From positions 1,116,001 through 1,180,000 of the forward strand of contig NZ_JBHEEH010000001.1 of assembly GCF_041929845.1 (NCBI RefSeq): 64,000 bases of DNA, given 5' to 3'. Positions 26,781 through 35,470 of the stretch are shown here, piece by piece. The DNA comes from Paenochrobactrum pullorum. Lineage in GTDB: Bacteria; Pseudomonadota; Alphaproteobacteria; Rhizobiales; Rhizobiaceae. The notes beneath the pieces are model-generated. The model was given only the letters and a program-made list of their open reading frames with translations, ran no database searches and was not told the origin of the DNA. The stretch's first letter is position 1. Each line of letters opens with the position of its first letter. Position numbers and translations under genes: made by a program.

Positions 26781-27985
26781 TGCGCGCCTCCATTTTTATA
26801 TTTTGCAGTGCCATCAAATCTTGAGCGCAGATTTTGGAAAAGTGAGAAGATTGTGCTGAAAATTGTATTCAACGGTTTGGCAATTGCATCAGGTAATCCC
26901 AATCTGCGGCCACTGATGAGCAGATAGGCGCAGATAAGCATAGTACCAATTGGTACTATATACGTGATTTTAATATAAGATGCTTCTTTTGAAGAGCCTT
27001 CGGTGAAATAATAGCCAACCCAGTAAACGATCAATGCCAGCGTGATTGCGGAAAAGGACGCTGAAATCCGTGCTTCACGGTGTGAGCGTGAATCACCGGC
27101 AAAAACCAGAGCGATAAAGGCAAAAACCAAAGGATAAAGCCATTTTGTGAAGCGGCTGTGCAATTCGGATTTATAGGAAAGCGGGCGTGTTTGCACCGAC
27201 GGATCATTGGCGTCCGGATTAAGCAAATAAGCTAATGGACGATCTTTGGCATAATAGCTGACATCATCACCGCCATCGGTAAATTGGCTCATATCGAAAG
27301 AATAAGAATCGAACTTGATAATAGAAACATTACCGGTGCTGATATCGCGGCGCTGTACTTCGCCTTGTTTCATCAAGATGATGTCTTGTGTGCCATTATT
27401 GGCTATCACACCGTCAGCCGCATAATAGATCAGGTCAATCTGAGGGTCGCGGCTGTCAGCGATGAATAATCCGCCAATACCGCCATCCGGTTTGCGCTCG
27501 GCAATTTGCACATAAAGATTATCACTGACTTTGCGGAAGGTGCCTTCCTGAATGATCACATTCAGCATGTCGGAACCGGCTTCGGCCAGCATGGCGCGCA
27601 TATTCATGCGCGAATACGGATCAACGAAATTTGAGATCACGAAGGAAGACATGGAAACAAGTAACGCCAGCAATAAGATCGGACGGACAATGGCTGCACG
27701 GGATGCGCCGGATGCATTGATAACAACGAGCTCCGAATCCTGATTCATGGTTGAAAGCGTCTGTGTGATCGCAATAATCAGCGCAAAAGGCAGCACGATC
27801 GGAATAGCTGCGGGCAATAAAAGCGAACTGAATTTGAGAATAGCTGAAAGCGATTGTCCGCTGGTCGTCAAAAAATCAATGCGTTTCAGAATTTGTACAA
27901 TCCAAGTAATGCCGACTGTCGAGCCAAGCACCGCCAGAAACATAATCGCAACACGGCGAAGGATATACCATTCTATCAATCGCAT
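26777..27985 (-). CDS. lptF: LPS export permease LptF
   Basis: Second permease subunit of the LptB2FG LPS exporter, 402 residues, with the same three-helix/jellyroll/three-helix layout as LptG and a typical start (MRLIEWYILRRV). It is the first gene of the minus-strand run lptF-lptG-lptD-surA-like-pdxA-ksgA. The LptB ATPase, LptA and LptC are not in the window. The 260-base gap to the divergent pepA must hold both promoters; I could not place them. Confidence 0.94.
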   Translation of the reverse strand: MRLIEWYILRRVAIMFLAVLGSTVGITWIVQILKRIDFLTTSGQSLSAILKFSSLLLPAAIPIVLPFALIIAITQTLSTMNQDSELVVINASGASRAAIVRPILLLALLVSMSSFVISNFVDPYSRMNMRAMLAEAGSDMLNVIIQEGTFRKVSDNLYVQIAERKPDGGIGGLFIADSRDPQIDLIYYAADGVIANNGTQDIILMKQGEVQRRDISTGNVSIIKFDSYSFDMSQFTDGGDDVSYYAKDRPLAYLLNPDANDPSVQTRPLSYKSELHSRFTKWLYPLVFAFIALVFAGDSRSHREARISASFSAITLALIVYWVGYYFTEGSSKEASYIKITYIVPIGTMLICAYLLISGRRLGLPDAIAKPLNTIFSTIFSLFQNLRSRFDGTAKYKNGGAQ

Positions 27986-28245
27986 GTTTTGCGTTTACAT
28001 CCTGATCTTAAAAACGAAGAGATGAGGTAGACTCAAACTCTCAATATAGGGGAACCTAGATTGTTACCAATTTAGTCGTAAATCATTTTGGCTAAAATTA
28101 ACCGAATAAAACTGGTTAACCAAGCGTTAATTCAGTAATTGACAATTAATGCTATCAATTAAATGTTTAGGCCTGTTGTTCATCGCTTTGCTGTCATAGA
28201 TATAGAATATGCTGATGAAAGTTTTCATGCTTACCGGAGTTAATA

Positions 28246-29742
28246 ATGTCTAAGCGTCCTTCTATTCAATTTTCCGATTTTACAGCGCCCGCAAGTGGTG
28301 CATCTGTCGTACTGGTAGCTAAAGGCGGGGGCTTTGCTGAAGAGGCGGCATCATTTGCCGGTGGTGCGGAGAAAATCCGCAAGCTGATCGAAATTTCCGG
28401 TTTTAACGGTAAACTCGGGACTACCGCAGAGGCTATCAGCACTGAAGATGGCGGCATCGAACGCCTGATTCTGGTTGGTGTTGGCAAGATCGAGAAGCTC
28501 GGCAATGATGATTGGGTGCGCATTGGTGGTGCTGCATTCTCAAAAATCGGCAAATCAACGCAGGTTGCGGTTGCTCTGGCATTGCCTGAACAGACTATTG
28601 CAGATGATGAAGCGGCCGATTTTGCACTTGGTATGCTGCTGCGCTCTTATGAGTTTGATAAATATAAAACCAAAAAAGACGACAAAGACGGTGCCAAGAA
28701 ACAGGCTGCTGCCACTGTTAAAATCGGTGTTGCATCACCTGACACTGCAAAAGCTGCCTATAAAACCGCTGAAGCTATTGCCGCTGGTGTGATTCAGGCG
28801 CGTGATCTGGTTAATGAACCAGCCAATATTTTGGGCCCTGTCGAATTTGCAGATGAAGCAGCCAAACTTGAAAAACTCGGCGTGAAAATTGAAGTTCTCG
28901 GCGAAAAAGAACTGAAAAAACTGGGTATGGGTGCATTGCTCGGTGTCGCTCAGGGTTCCGTTCGCCCGCCACGCGTTGTTGTGATGCAGTGGAATGGCGG
29001 TAAAGCCAAAGACAAACCAGTGGCCTTCGTCGGTAAAGGTGTTGTTTTCGATACCGGTGGTATTTCCATCAAGCCTGCCCTTAATATGGAAGAAATGAAA
29101 GGTGACATGGGCGGTGCTGCCGCTGTGACCGGCTTGATGCGGGCACTTGCTGGCCGTAAGGCCAATGTCAATGTGGTTGGCGTGATCGGCCTTGTCGAAA
29201 ATATGCCGGATGGCAATGCACAGCGTCCGGGCGATATCGTCACCACCATGTCTGGTCAGACGATTGAAGTGATCAACACCGATGCTGAAGGTCGTCTGGT
29301 CTTGGCCGATGCGCTTCATTACACCGCAGATCGCTTCAAGCCGCAAATCATGATCAATCTGGCGACATTGACGGGTGCGGTTATGGTGGCGCTCGGTGTC
29401 TATAATGCTGGCCTGTTCTCCAATGATGATGAACTGGCAGATCAGCTTTATGATGCAGGTGTGGCATCAGGTGAAAAGGTGTGGCGTCTGCCGCTGGGTA
29501 AAGAATACGACAAGATGATCGATTCGACTTTTGCCGATATGAAGAACTCTTGCGGTCGTTTGGCTGGCTCTATTACTGCGGCTCAGTTCCTGAAGCGCTT
29601 TGTTGGCGATACGCCTTGGGCACATCTGGATATTGCCGGTACAGCTATGGGTTCACCAGCCACTGAATACAGCCAAAGCTGGGCTTCTGGCTTCGGCGTT
29701 CGTTTGCTGGATCGTTTGGTGCGTGACCATTACGAAGCATAA
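28246..29742 (+). CDS. pepA: leucyl aminopeptidase (M17)
   Basis: Cytosolic two-metal aminopeptidase that removes N-terminal residues from peptides; PepA proteins can also bind DNA in E. coli. The 498-residue product has the variable N-terminal domain (1-160) and the M17 catalytic domain with FVGKGVVFDTGG and the signature NTDAEGRL at 344-351, which hold the metal ligands and the catalytic Arg. It stands at the head of a plus-strand group with holC, a pairing common in proteobacteria, though here another gene lies between them. Confidence 0.97.
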   Translation: MSKRPSIQFSDFTAPASGASVVLVAKGGGFAEEAASFAGGAEKIRKLIEISGFNGKLGTTAEAISTEDGGIERLILVGVGKIEKLGNDDWVRIGGAAFSKIGKSTQVAVALALPEQTIADDEAADFALGMLLRSYEFDKYKTKKDDKDGAKKQAAATVKIGVASPDTAKAAYKTAEAIAAGVIQARDLVNEPANILGPVEFADEAAKLEKLGVKIEVLGEKELKKLGMGALLGVAQGSVRPPRVVVMQWNGGKAKDKPVAFVGKGVVFDTGGISIKPALNMEEMKGDMGGAAAVTGLMRALAGRKANVNVVGVIGLVENMPDGNAQRPGDIVTTMSGQTIEVINTDAEGRLVLADALHYTADRFKPQIMINLATLTGAVMVALGVYNAGLFSNDDELADQLYDAGVASGEKVWRLPLGKEYDKMIDSTFADMKNSCGRLAGSITAAQFLKRFVGDTPWAHLDIAGTAMGSPATEYSQSWASGFGVRLLDRLVRDHYEA

Positions 29743-29769
29743 GCTTTTTTATTGAAAGAACCAGATTGC

Positions 29770-29802
29770 AAGCGGGTCGGATTTTTTCGGCCCGCTTTTT
29801 TA
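29770..29802 (+). terminator. terminator after pepA
   Basis: A 10-bp stem with one G-U pair (29770-29779 with 29788-29797) around a T-rich loop, followed by a T run. It isolates pepA from the downstream genes. Confidence 0.9.
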
Positions 29803-29908
29803 TGTTCCTTGTTCTAATTCACAGTAAAGTGCAAAAAATAGGGGGTGTTTTTAAGGGGGATTGCTTTATAGAATATTGCTAAATCTTTTTAATAAGGCAG
29901 GAACACCC

Positions 29909-30505
29909 GTGCAGGCTTCTTATCCGTCGCGTCAATTTATCTTGATTACATTTGTCTTGATGCTTGTGAATGCAATCTTTTTTTATTCCATTCTGGATCC
30001 TGAAAATATTGATTTTCAGATGAGTGAAGAAGGTTTGCTGGAGCAGGTACAAAATGTCTATCTGGCTTTGGCAGCCGTTGCTTTTTTAATTGGTGGCCTG
30101 AGACATCATGCCGAAAAACGCATGTTTTATATTGCGATGTCATGGTTGATGGTGTTGTTTTTCTTCCGCGAAATGGTGGTTGAGCCTCATGGTCCAATTA
30201 GCTCTTATATTCATTCACACCAGTTCCGTTGGCATGAAGCTATCGTCACAGTCATTTTTGCAGCGATTTACGTTTGGCGCTGTCCTTCTTATGTCAAGCC
30301 GGTGATGCAATATGTGCTGAGCCCAAAATGCTGGCCTTATTATTTTGCTGCATTTTTGCTGGTGATGGGCGAAGTTTTTGAACGTCAGACACAGTGGTAT
30401 TATAACCAGTTTTTTGAAGAATTGAGCGAATGTCTTGGTTATGTGATTTTGCTTGTTCTGGGCGTGTGCAGTATCTTGAGTGCAAAAGCGCAACACAATA
30501 ACTGA
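29909..30505 (+). CDS. unrecognised six-helix membrane protein
   Basis: I do not recognise a named family. From the GTG at 29909 (AGGA 6-9 bases upstream) the product has 198 residues; the frame is open from a TTG at 29861. Six hydrophobic segments lie at about 10-28, 45-64, 71-88, 110-125, 143-158 and 174-193. Polar motifs sit at helix ends: EEGLLEQ at about 40-46, FFRE at 85-88, HSHQFRWHE at 102-110, GEVFERQ at 154-160 and EELSE at 170-174. The EEG-x2-E and RE pattern recalls uncharacterised integral-membrane proteins seen in many bacteria. It is flanked by terminators on both sides, so it is its own transcript, and it looks more A/T-rich than its neighbours. Confidence 0.75.
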   Translation: MQASYPSRQFILITFVLMLVNAIFFYSILDPENIDFQMSEEGLLEQVQNVYLALAAVAFLIGGLRHHAEKRMFYIAMSWLMVLFFFREMVVEPHGPISSYIHSHQFRWHEAIVTVIFAAIYVWRCPSYVKPVMQYVLSPKCWPYYFAAFLLVMGEVFERQTQWYYNQFFEELSECLGYVILLVLGVCSILSAKAQHNN

Positions 30506-30570
30506 ATCACATTATAAAATAATTTCAATAAATTATTGAAATATATAGCATTATTAAAATTAGTAATTTT

Positions 30571-30603
30571 AAAGGCAGCGCTGTTTTTTACAGCGCTGCC
30601 TTT
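30571..30603 (+). terminator. terminator after the six-helix membrane protein
   Basis: A perfect 13-bp stem (30571-30583 with 30591-30603) with a T-rich loop. A second, A/T-only inverted repeat (about 30522-30542) lies before it. Confidence 0.75.
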
Positions 30604-30650
30604 AAGTTTAAGCGTGAAAATTGCCATCTATCAGTCAGCATTCATCAACT

Positions 30651-30668
30651 GCCTTGCAACTGCAAGGC
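30651..30668 (+). promoter_or_regulatory. palindrome upstream of holC
   Basis: Perfect 8-base inverted arms with a 2-base centre (30651-30658 with 30661-30668), 53 bases before the holC ATG. Short, symmetric and without a T run, it looks like a protein-binding site rather than a terminator. No regulator can be named. Confidence 0.35.
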
Positions 30669-30721
30669 TCGCATGGCAAAGCTGGTATTCGTGATTTTCG
30701 AAAAACAAGTATCCGGAATTT

Positions 30722-31171
30722 ATGGCTGAAATCCTGTTTTACCACTTAACTGAATCAACTCTTGATGAAGCATTGCCCGGTTTAGTGGAACGTTCGCTTG
30801 GCCGTGGCTGGCGGGTTACCATTCAAGGCATCAGCCGTGAGCGGTTGGAGGTCATCGATAATCTTTTGTGGACATGTTCCGATGTTTCGTTTTTGGCGCA
30901 TGGTTTTGAAGATGATGAGCTTGCAGCAGAGCAGCCGATTTTATTGACACTGAGCGACAATAATCAAAATAATTCAACGGTACGTTTTTTAGTTGAAGGC
31001 GCGGAACTCAACGATGTTTCGGCTTATGAGCGTCTGGTCGTTATGTTCGATGGCCACAATCAGGAACAGCTTGAAAAAGCACGACAACAGTGGAAAACTT
31101 TTAAAACGGGTGATCACCAACTGACTTATTGGCAACAAAATGCCGATAAACGCTGGGAACGCAAAGCATGA
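30722..31171 (+). CDS. holC: DNA polymerase III subunit chi
   Basis: Links the clamp loader to single-strand binding protein at the replication fork. The 149-residue protein has the HolC pattern: MAEILFYHL at the start, the LGRGWRV segment, LLWTCSDVSFLAHG, and FDGHNQEQLEKARQQW towards the end. The stop overlaps the next gene's ATG (ATGA), so the two are coupled. Confidence 0.94.
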   Translation: MAEILFYHLTESTLDEALPGLVERSLGRGWRVTIQGISRERLEVIDNLLWTCSDVSFLAHGFEDDELAAEQPILLTLSDNNQNNSTVRFLVEGAELNDVSAYERLVVMFDGHNQEQLEKARQQWKTFKTGDHQLTYWQQNADKRWERKA

Positions 31172-31731
31172 TGCGCGCTTTTTTTATTGCACTTATTGTT
31201 GGCGGATTAGCTATTGGTTTTGCCTATCCGTGGTATGTCAGTCATTTTACTGGCAGTGATATTAATCGCTGGATAATGTTGGAAGGTGTAGGCCAACCTC
31301 TCCAAACACCAAAGGTGCATTTGTCGCAAGATGACGCGCCGGTGCGGATCTTTGTAGATATGACACCGCTTGAAAGTGAGGCAGCAGACCAGCAGCGCTC
31401 AACTGTTCGTCTGGCGGTCAGCCGTGACGGACACCCGTTAATGTCGGAAGTTCTTTCTTATCAGCGCATTGCAGGTGAAAAGCCATCTAATCATGAAGCT
31501 AACAAGCCCATGCGCGCGAGCGCGGGTGACATCAATCCGGTGATTACAGGTGAATATACATTCAGCGTGGCACCTGCCGATGTGGAGGAGTTGCATATTG
31601 GCAAAATTGAACTGGTTTTGCGCCGTGCTGCCAAACCGGTCAATGATAATCTTATCTCTGCCGGACTGATTGCCGTTGTGCTTGGAGTCTATGGTTTGGT
31701 GCGTGGCCGGCTCTATCGTCGCAAGATTTAA
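31168..31731 (+). CDS. unrecognised membrane-anchored protein
   Basis: A 187-residue protein I do not recognise. A hydrophobic helix at about 4-21 and another at about 161-178 bracket a polar central domain (about 28-150) predicted to lie in the periplasm. The C-terminus is basic (RGRLYRRKI). Its first ATG overlaps the holC stop, and a second ATG follows at once. Coupling to holC suggests stable co-inheritance, not necessarily shared function. Confidence 0.75.
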   Translation: MMRAFFIALIVGGLAIGFAYPWYVSHFTGSDINRWIMLEGVGQPLQTPKVHLSQDDAPVRIFVDMTPLESEAADQQRSTVRLAVSRDGHPLMSEVLSYQRIAGEKPSNHEANKPMRASAGDINPVITGEYTFSVAPADVEELHIGKIELVLRRAAKPVNDNLISAGLIAVVLGVYGLVRGRLYRRKI

Positions 31732-31742
31732 AATCTGATTTT

Positions 31743-31776
31743 AAAAATGCAGGCTTTTTTAAAAGCCTGCATTTTT
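31743..31776. terminator. bidirectional terminator between holC operon and ABC-F gene
   Basis: A perfect 16-bp stem (31743-31758 with 31761-31776) flanked by A and T runs, ending both convergent transcripts. Confidence 0.93.
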
Positions 31777-31795
31777 TATATTGTATGTAAACCGT

Positions 31796-33691
31796 TCAAT
31801 CAGCCAATGCTTCTTCATATTTGGCTGAAAGTTCAAGCCAAATATCTTCAGCGCCCGCCAGTTTCACACGGTGTTCATTGATCTGTTTGGTCAGCTCAAC
31901 CGATTTTTGTGGTTCTTTTTCGTAAAGTGCCGGATCTTCCAGTTTCTCTGTCAGAGATTGAATCTCTTTCTGCAGTTTTTGTATCAAGGCTTCGGAATCT
32001 TTGACTTTTTTCAACAAAGGCTTCAGCGCATCGCGCTTTTGTGCTGCCAGTTTGCGCTGGTCTGCTTTGCTGATTTTCGGGCCTTCCTCTTGTGTAATCT
32101 CCGACGAAGTTTGACCGGAATTTTTAGCATCAGCCAGAACCAGTGCACGATATTCGTCCAAGTCGCCTTCAAAGGGTTTGACGGTGCCGTTACGCACCAG
32201 CCACAGACGTTCCATCGTTGCTTCAATGAGGTGGCGATCATGCGCAATCAGGATAACAGCACCTTTAAAGCTGTTGAGTGCATGCACCAGCTCCTCACGA
32301 CTGTCGATGTCAAGATGGTTGGTCGGTTCGTCAAGGATGAGCAGGTTAGGGCCGTCAAAGGTGGCAAGCCCCATCAACAGGCGTGCTTTTTCACCACCGG
32401 AGAGATCTTTAGCGGGGGTGAGCATTTTCTCGGTTGAAAGCCCCATACGCGCAACACGTGAACGTACTTTGGCTTCCGGTTCACCAGACATTAGTCTGCG
32501 CACATGTTCGATGGCATTATCTTCCGGCACCAGATCGTCCAACTGATGTTGGGCGAAGAATGCTACTTTCAGGTTTGGCGATAAAGTCAGCGTACCTGTT
32601 TCTGCGTCCAACCGTCCACCGATCAGCTTGGCAAGAGTCGATTTACCATTACCATTGGAACCAAGCAGTGCAATGCGGTCATCATTATCGATGCGCAAGG
32701 TGAGATTTTGCAAAATCGGCTGGCCCGGCTGATAGCCGACATTGGCTTGTTCAAGCGCAATGATCGGCGAAGCTGCTTTCTTTTCTGCATCGGGAAAAGT
32801 AAATGGCTGCACGTTGGTTTCCACATAAAGCTCAATGGGCTTGAGCTTTTCCAATGCTTTCAGGCGTGATTGAGCTTGGCGTGCTTTCGAAGCCTTGGCG
32901 CGGAAACGATCAACAAAAGCTTCCATATGCTTGCGGTGATGTTCCTGCTTCACATGGGCTTTTTGCTGCAATTCCAGCATTTCCAAGCGTTGACGTTCAA
33001 ACTGGTCATAGTTACCGCGCCAGAAAGTGAGCTTCTTCTGGTCGAGATGCATAATCGAGTTGACTGCGGAATTCAGAAGGTCGCGATCGTGACTGATGAT
33101 GATGACAGTGTGCGGATAACGGCGCACATAATCAATCAACCACAACACACCTTCCAGATCGAGATAGTTGGTCGGTTCGTCAAGCAGTAATAGATCAGGC
33201 TCTGAGAAGAGAACTGCGGCAAGAGCCACACGCATACGCCAACCACCGGAGAAGGATGAGGCAGGGCGACGCTGCGCTTCTGCATCAAAGCCAAGACCGG
33301 CAAGAATAGCACCTGCACGGGCTTCGGCAGAGTGGGCATCAATATCGGCAAGGCGAATATGAATTTCAGCGATACGTTCCGGATCGGTGGCCGTTTCCGC
33401 TTCTGCTAATAATTGCGTGCGCTCTATATCGGCTTTCAGCACAATGTCGATCAACGGCTCTTCTGTGCCCGGAGCTTCCTGCGCCACCTGACCAATGCGT
33501 GTTTGTTTGGGCATCGAGATACTGCCGGTTTCTACCGCCAGATCATTGGTGATTGCACGAAAAAGGGTTGACTTGCCAGTACCGTTACGGCCGACAAATC
33601 CGGTTTTGGAACCGGCAGGCAATGTCACGCTGGCGTGGTCAATCAGCAGGCGGCCTGCAATGCGGATGGATATGTCGTTTAGAATAAGCAT
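31796..33691 (-). CDS. ABC-F family ATPase, YheS-like
   Basis: A soluble twin-ATPase of the ABC-F group, which act on ribosomes, for example to relieve stalling, and have no membrane domain. The 631-residue protein has Walker A motifs at 34-41 (GRNGTGKS) and 344-351 (GSNGNGKS), ABC signatures SGGWRM at 148-153 and SGGEKA in the second half, and a charged linker at about 230-300 between the two. A coiled-coil, Lys/Glu-rich tail follows from about 530. Size and the SGGWRM form match YheS best. It is transcribed alone between two plus-strand genes. Confidence 0.92.
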   Translation of the reverse strand: MLILNDISIRIAGRLLIDHASVTLPAGSKTGFVGRNGTGKSTLFRAITNDLAVETGSISMPKQTRIGQVAQEAPGTEEPLIDIVLKADIERTQLLAEAETATDPERIAEIHIRLADIDAHSAEARAGAILAGLGFDAEAQRRPASSFSGGWRMRVALAAVLFSEPDLLLLDEPTNYLDLEGVLWLIDYVRRYPHTVIIISHDRDLLNSAVNSIMHLDQKKLTFWRGNYDQFERQRLEMLELQQKAHVKQEHHRKHMEAFVDRFRAKASKARQAQSRLKALEKLKPIELYVETNVQPFTFPDAEKKAASPIIALEQANVGYQPGQPILQNLTLRIDNDDRIALLGSNGNGKSTLAKLIGGRLDAETGTLTLSPNLKVAFFAQHQLDDLVPEDNAIEHVRRLMSGEPEAKVRSRVARMGLSTEKMLTPAKDLSGGEKARLLMGLATFDGPNLLILDEPTNHLDIDSREELVHALNSFKGAVILIAHDRHLIEATMERLWLVRNGTVKPFEGDLDEYRALVLADAKNSGQTSSEITQEEGPKISKADQRKLAAQKRDALKPLLKKVKDSEALIQKLQKEIQSLTEKLEDPALYEKEPQKSVELTKQINEHRVKLAGAEDIWLELSAKYEEALAD

Positions 33692-33892
33692 AATAATAAG
33701 CGCTTTCGCATGACAGGAGGCCTGTTAGCAAGTGGGATTAAGTGTTGGTAGCGTAAAATGATAGTGAGGCAGGTGGATTCTGTGACTTTTAAATGAAACT
33801 TCTCATAGCTTGTGCCGTCAGCTCTTGGCATTTGGGTCGCAGCCGTTTATGAGAACATCACTCATCATTTCTCTTTATACAAGGTTTTTGAA

Positions 33893-34315
33893 ATGGCAAT
33901 TGAACGTACATTCTCTATGATCAAACCAGATGCAACCAAACGCAATCTGACCGGTGCTATCACCGCCAAGCTTGAAGAAGCTGGTCTGCGTGTTGTTGCA
34001 TCCAAACGCGTTTGGATGAGCCGCCGCGAAGCTGAAGGCTTCTACGCTGTGCACAAAGAACGTCCTTTCTTTGGTGAACTGGTCGATTCAATGACTTCCG
34101 GCCCGACCATCGTTCAGGTTTTGGAAGGCGAAGGCGCCATCCTGAAAAACCGTGAAGTCATGGGCGCAACCAATCCGGCCGATGCAGCTGAAGGCACAAT
34201 CCGTAAAACTTTCGCACTCTCAATCGGCGAAAACTCAGTTCACGGTTCAGATGCTCCTGAAACAGCAGCAATCGAAATCGCTTACTGGTTCTCCGGTACA
34301 GAAATCGTTGGCTAA
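33893..34315 (+). CDS. ndk: nucleoside diphosphate kinase
   Basis: Exchanges gamma-phosphates between nucleoside di- and triphosphates. The 140-residue protein has the ATP-site KPDATKRN near the start and the phospho-acceptor His117 in NSVHGSD. The ATG at 33893 has AAGG 8 bases upstream; the longer frame from 33812 is not supported. The last base of its TAA is part of, or abuts, a dispersed repeat. Confidence 0.98.
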   Translation: MAIERTFSMIKPDATKRNLTGAITAKLEEAGLRVVASKRVWMSRREAEGFYAVHKERPFFGELVDSMTSGPTIVQVLEGEGAILKNREVMGATNPADAAEGTIRKTFALSIGENSVHGSDAPETAAIEIAYWFSGTEIVG

Positions 34316-34419
34316 AGCATGTCTCCCAAAAGTGGGCACCGGTTTTGGGATAAAGACATGGGTAAAAACAAGCTGTTAGAGTAAGCGCGGTGGATAAGAT
34401 AAAGTGCGACACGCTCTAA
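34314..34419 (+). repeat. dispersed intergenic repeat, copy 1
   Basis: About 106 bases that match a second element at 40898-41005. The first 43 bases (34316-34358 and 40902-40944) are identical; the rest diverges but ends alike in GACACGCTCTA. Inside are an inverted pair around CCCAAAA/TTTTGGG and, at the far end, a second imperfect stem between GTTAGAG and CTCTAA. The overall pattern (GAGCATG start, CTCTA end, inner stem) resembles palindromic intergenic elements that I know from Brucella and rhizobia. The element begins on the ndk stop codon. Confidence 0.85.
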
Positions 34420-34425
34420 TTGAAG

Positions 34426-34449
34426 TTGGCCTCAATCAATCGAGGCCAA
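34426..34449 (+). terminator. first hairpin after ndk
   Basis: An 8-bp stem (34426-34433 with 34442-34449) lies right after the repeat. The T-rich stretch that follows is short. It may be a first, weaker terminator for ndk. Confidence 0.5.
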
Positions 34450-34467
34450 TCTTAGCTTACATTTATA

Positions 34468-34500
34468 TCAAAAGGCCGGATCATTGATCCGGCCTTTTGA
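34468..34500. terminator. bidirectional terminator between ndk and the META-domain gene
   Basis: A 33-base near-perfect palindrome (34468-34483 with 34485-34500), GC-rich inside with A and T runs outside, ending both convergent genes. Confidence 0.9.
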
Positions 34501-34517
34501 TTATATTTCAATTGAAT

Positions 34518-35321
34518 TTACATATTGGGTGCAAGGATCGCGATTTTCTCGTCCTGTTCATTGAGCAGTACGAGTTTGCCCATTTCGATTTTATAACGTC
34601 TGGTATTGGCCAGTACATCAAAGAACTTGCGTTCCTGATCCATCAGGGCAGGCGGGCACATCATAAACGTACTGCCCATTTGACCAAAGCTCAGCTTATC
34701 TTCACTGATTTCAACCGAGCCAAAATAACGGTTGCAGCTGCCGGAGCCATTGACGCTGCCATCTTCCTGAACCGTTAGTGTGGTTTGTGCATTGTCGATG
34801 ACGCCTGCATTTTGTAGATCTTCTGCCAGCCATTCTTTGCCAAACAAACCTGTTGCTTGGTCAGACGCTTCACTGCGGCCAACCATCACAACCTGAATGT
34901 CATATTGGGATTGCAGTTTTTCAGGATCAAAGCTGTGGCGGGTGTCATTGACAAACCACAATGTGTCACCGGCAGAAATTCTCGCCTGCAGCGCATATGT
35001 ATGGTTGGCTTCTAATTTGCTGCTGTCATAATCGATAGAATAAGGGATCGGCGGTCCACTGATTGAATCAATCGTAACATCACCAATGATTTTGGCCGGC
35101 GCATCGGCCAGAGAGACATCGGCAAGTTCGACAATCAGCTTGGCTTCCGGCGGCAGAGCAATGCGTTCAAGATAGATCACATTACCTTTGATAGTTTTTT
35201 CTGCGGCGATACTGACGGACGGCATTGAGGTGGTAAACACCATCGTGGCGGCGCCCGTCACAACCAAGCCCATAATAATGGCAGCTGTAACAGCAAAGTT
35301 TTTCTTGAAACTGCTTTGCAT
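34518..35321 (-). CDS. YbaY/META-domain envelope protein
   Basis: An exported or membrane-anchored protein of 267 residues. A hydrophobic N-terminal segment (about 9-27) is a signal anchor or signal peptide; no lipobox Cys is evident. About residues 40-130 match the YbaY-type domain (VIYLERIALPPEAKL, ELADVSLADAPA, GPPIPY). About 155-265 match the META/HslJ domain (GSCNRYFGS, CPPALMDQERKF). META proteins are linked to envelope stress in several bacteria; the function here is unknown. I chose the ATG at 35321 over a TTG at 35333. Confidence 0.82.
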   Translation of the reverse strand: MQSSFKKNFAVTAAIIMGLVVTGAATMVFTTSMPSVSIAAEKTIKGNVIYLERIALPPEAKLIVELADVSLADAPAKIIGDVTIDSISGPPIPYSIDYDSSKLEANHTYALQARISAGDTLWFVNDTRHSFDPEKLQSQYDIQVVMVGRSEASDQATGLFGKEWLAEDLQNAGVIDNAQTTLTVQEDGSVNGSGSCNRYFGSVEISEDKLSFGQMGSTFMMCPPALMDQERKFFDVLANTRRYKIEMGKLVLLNEQDEKIAILAPNM

Positions 35322-35470
35322 ATTATCACTCAAGCTGAAATTTCCCCGCGTTGAATTATGATTCCATCTTGTTACAGATGGTTAAAGTTCATGTATAAAT
35401 TATGGCAGAGCAAGTTTTACCGCCATAAAATTAATCATAATCGCATTTTATTTAAAATAGTCTTGCAATA

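Noticed and set aside
28735..29346. 203-codon open frame on the minus strand within pepA
   Set aside because: The plus strand encodes the pepA catalytic core, including NTDAEGRL. The opposite frame shows no family features.
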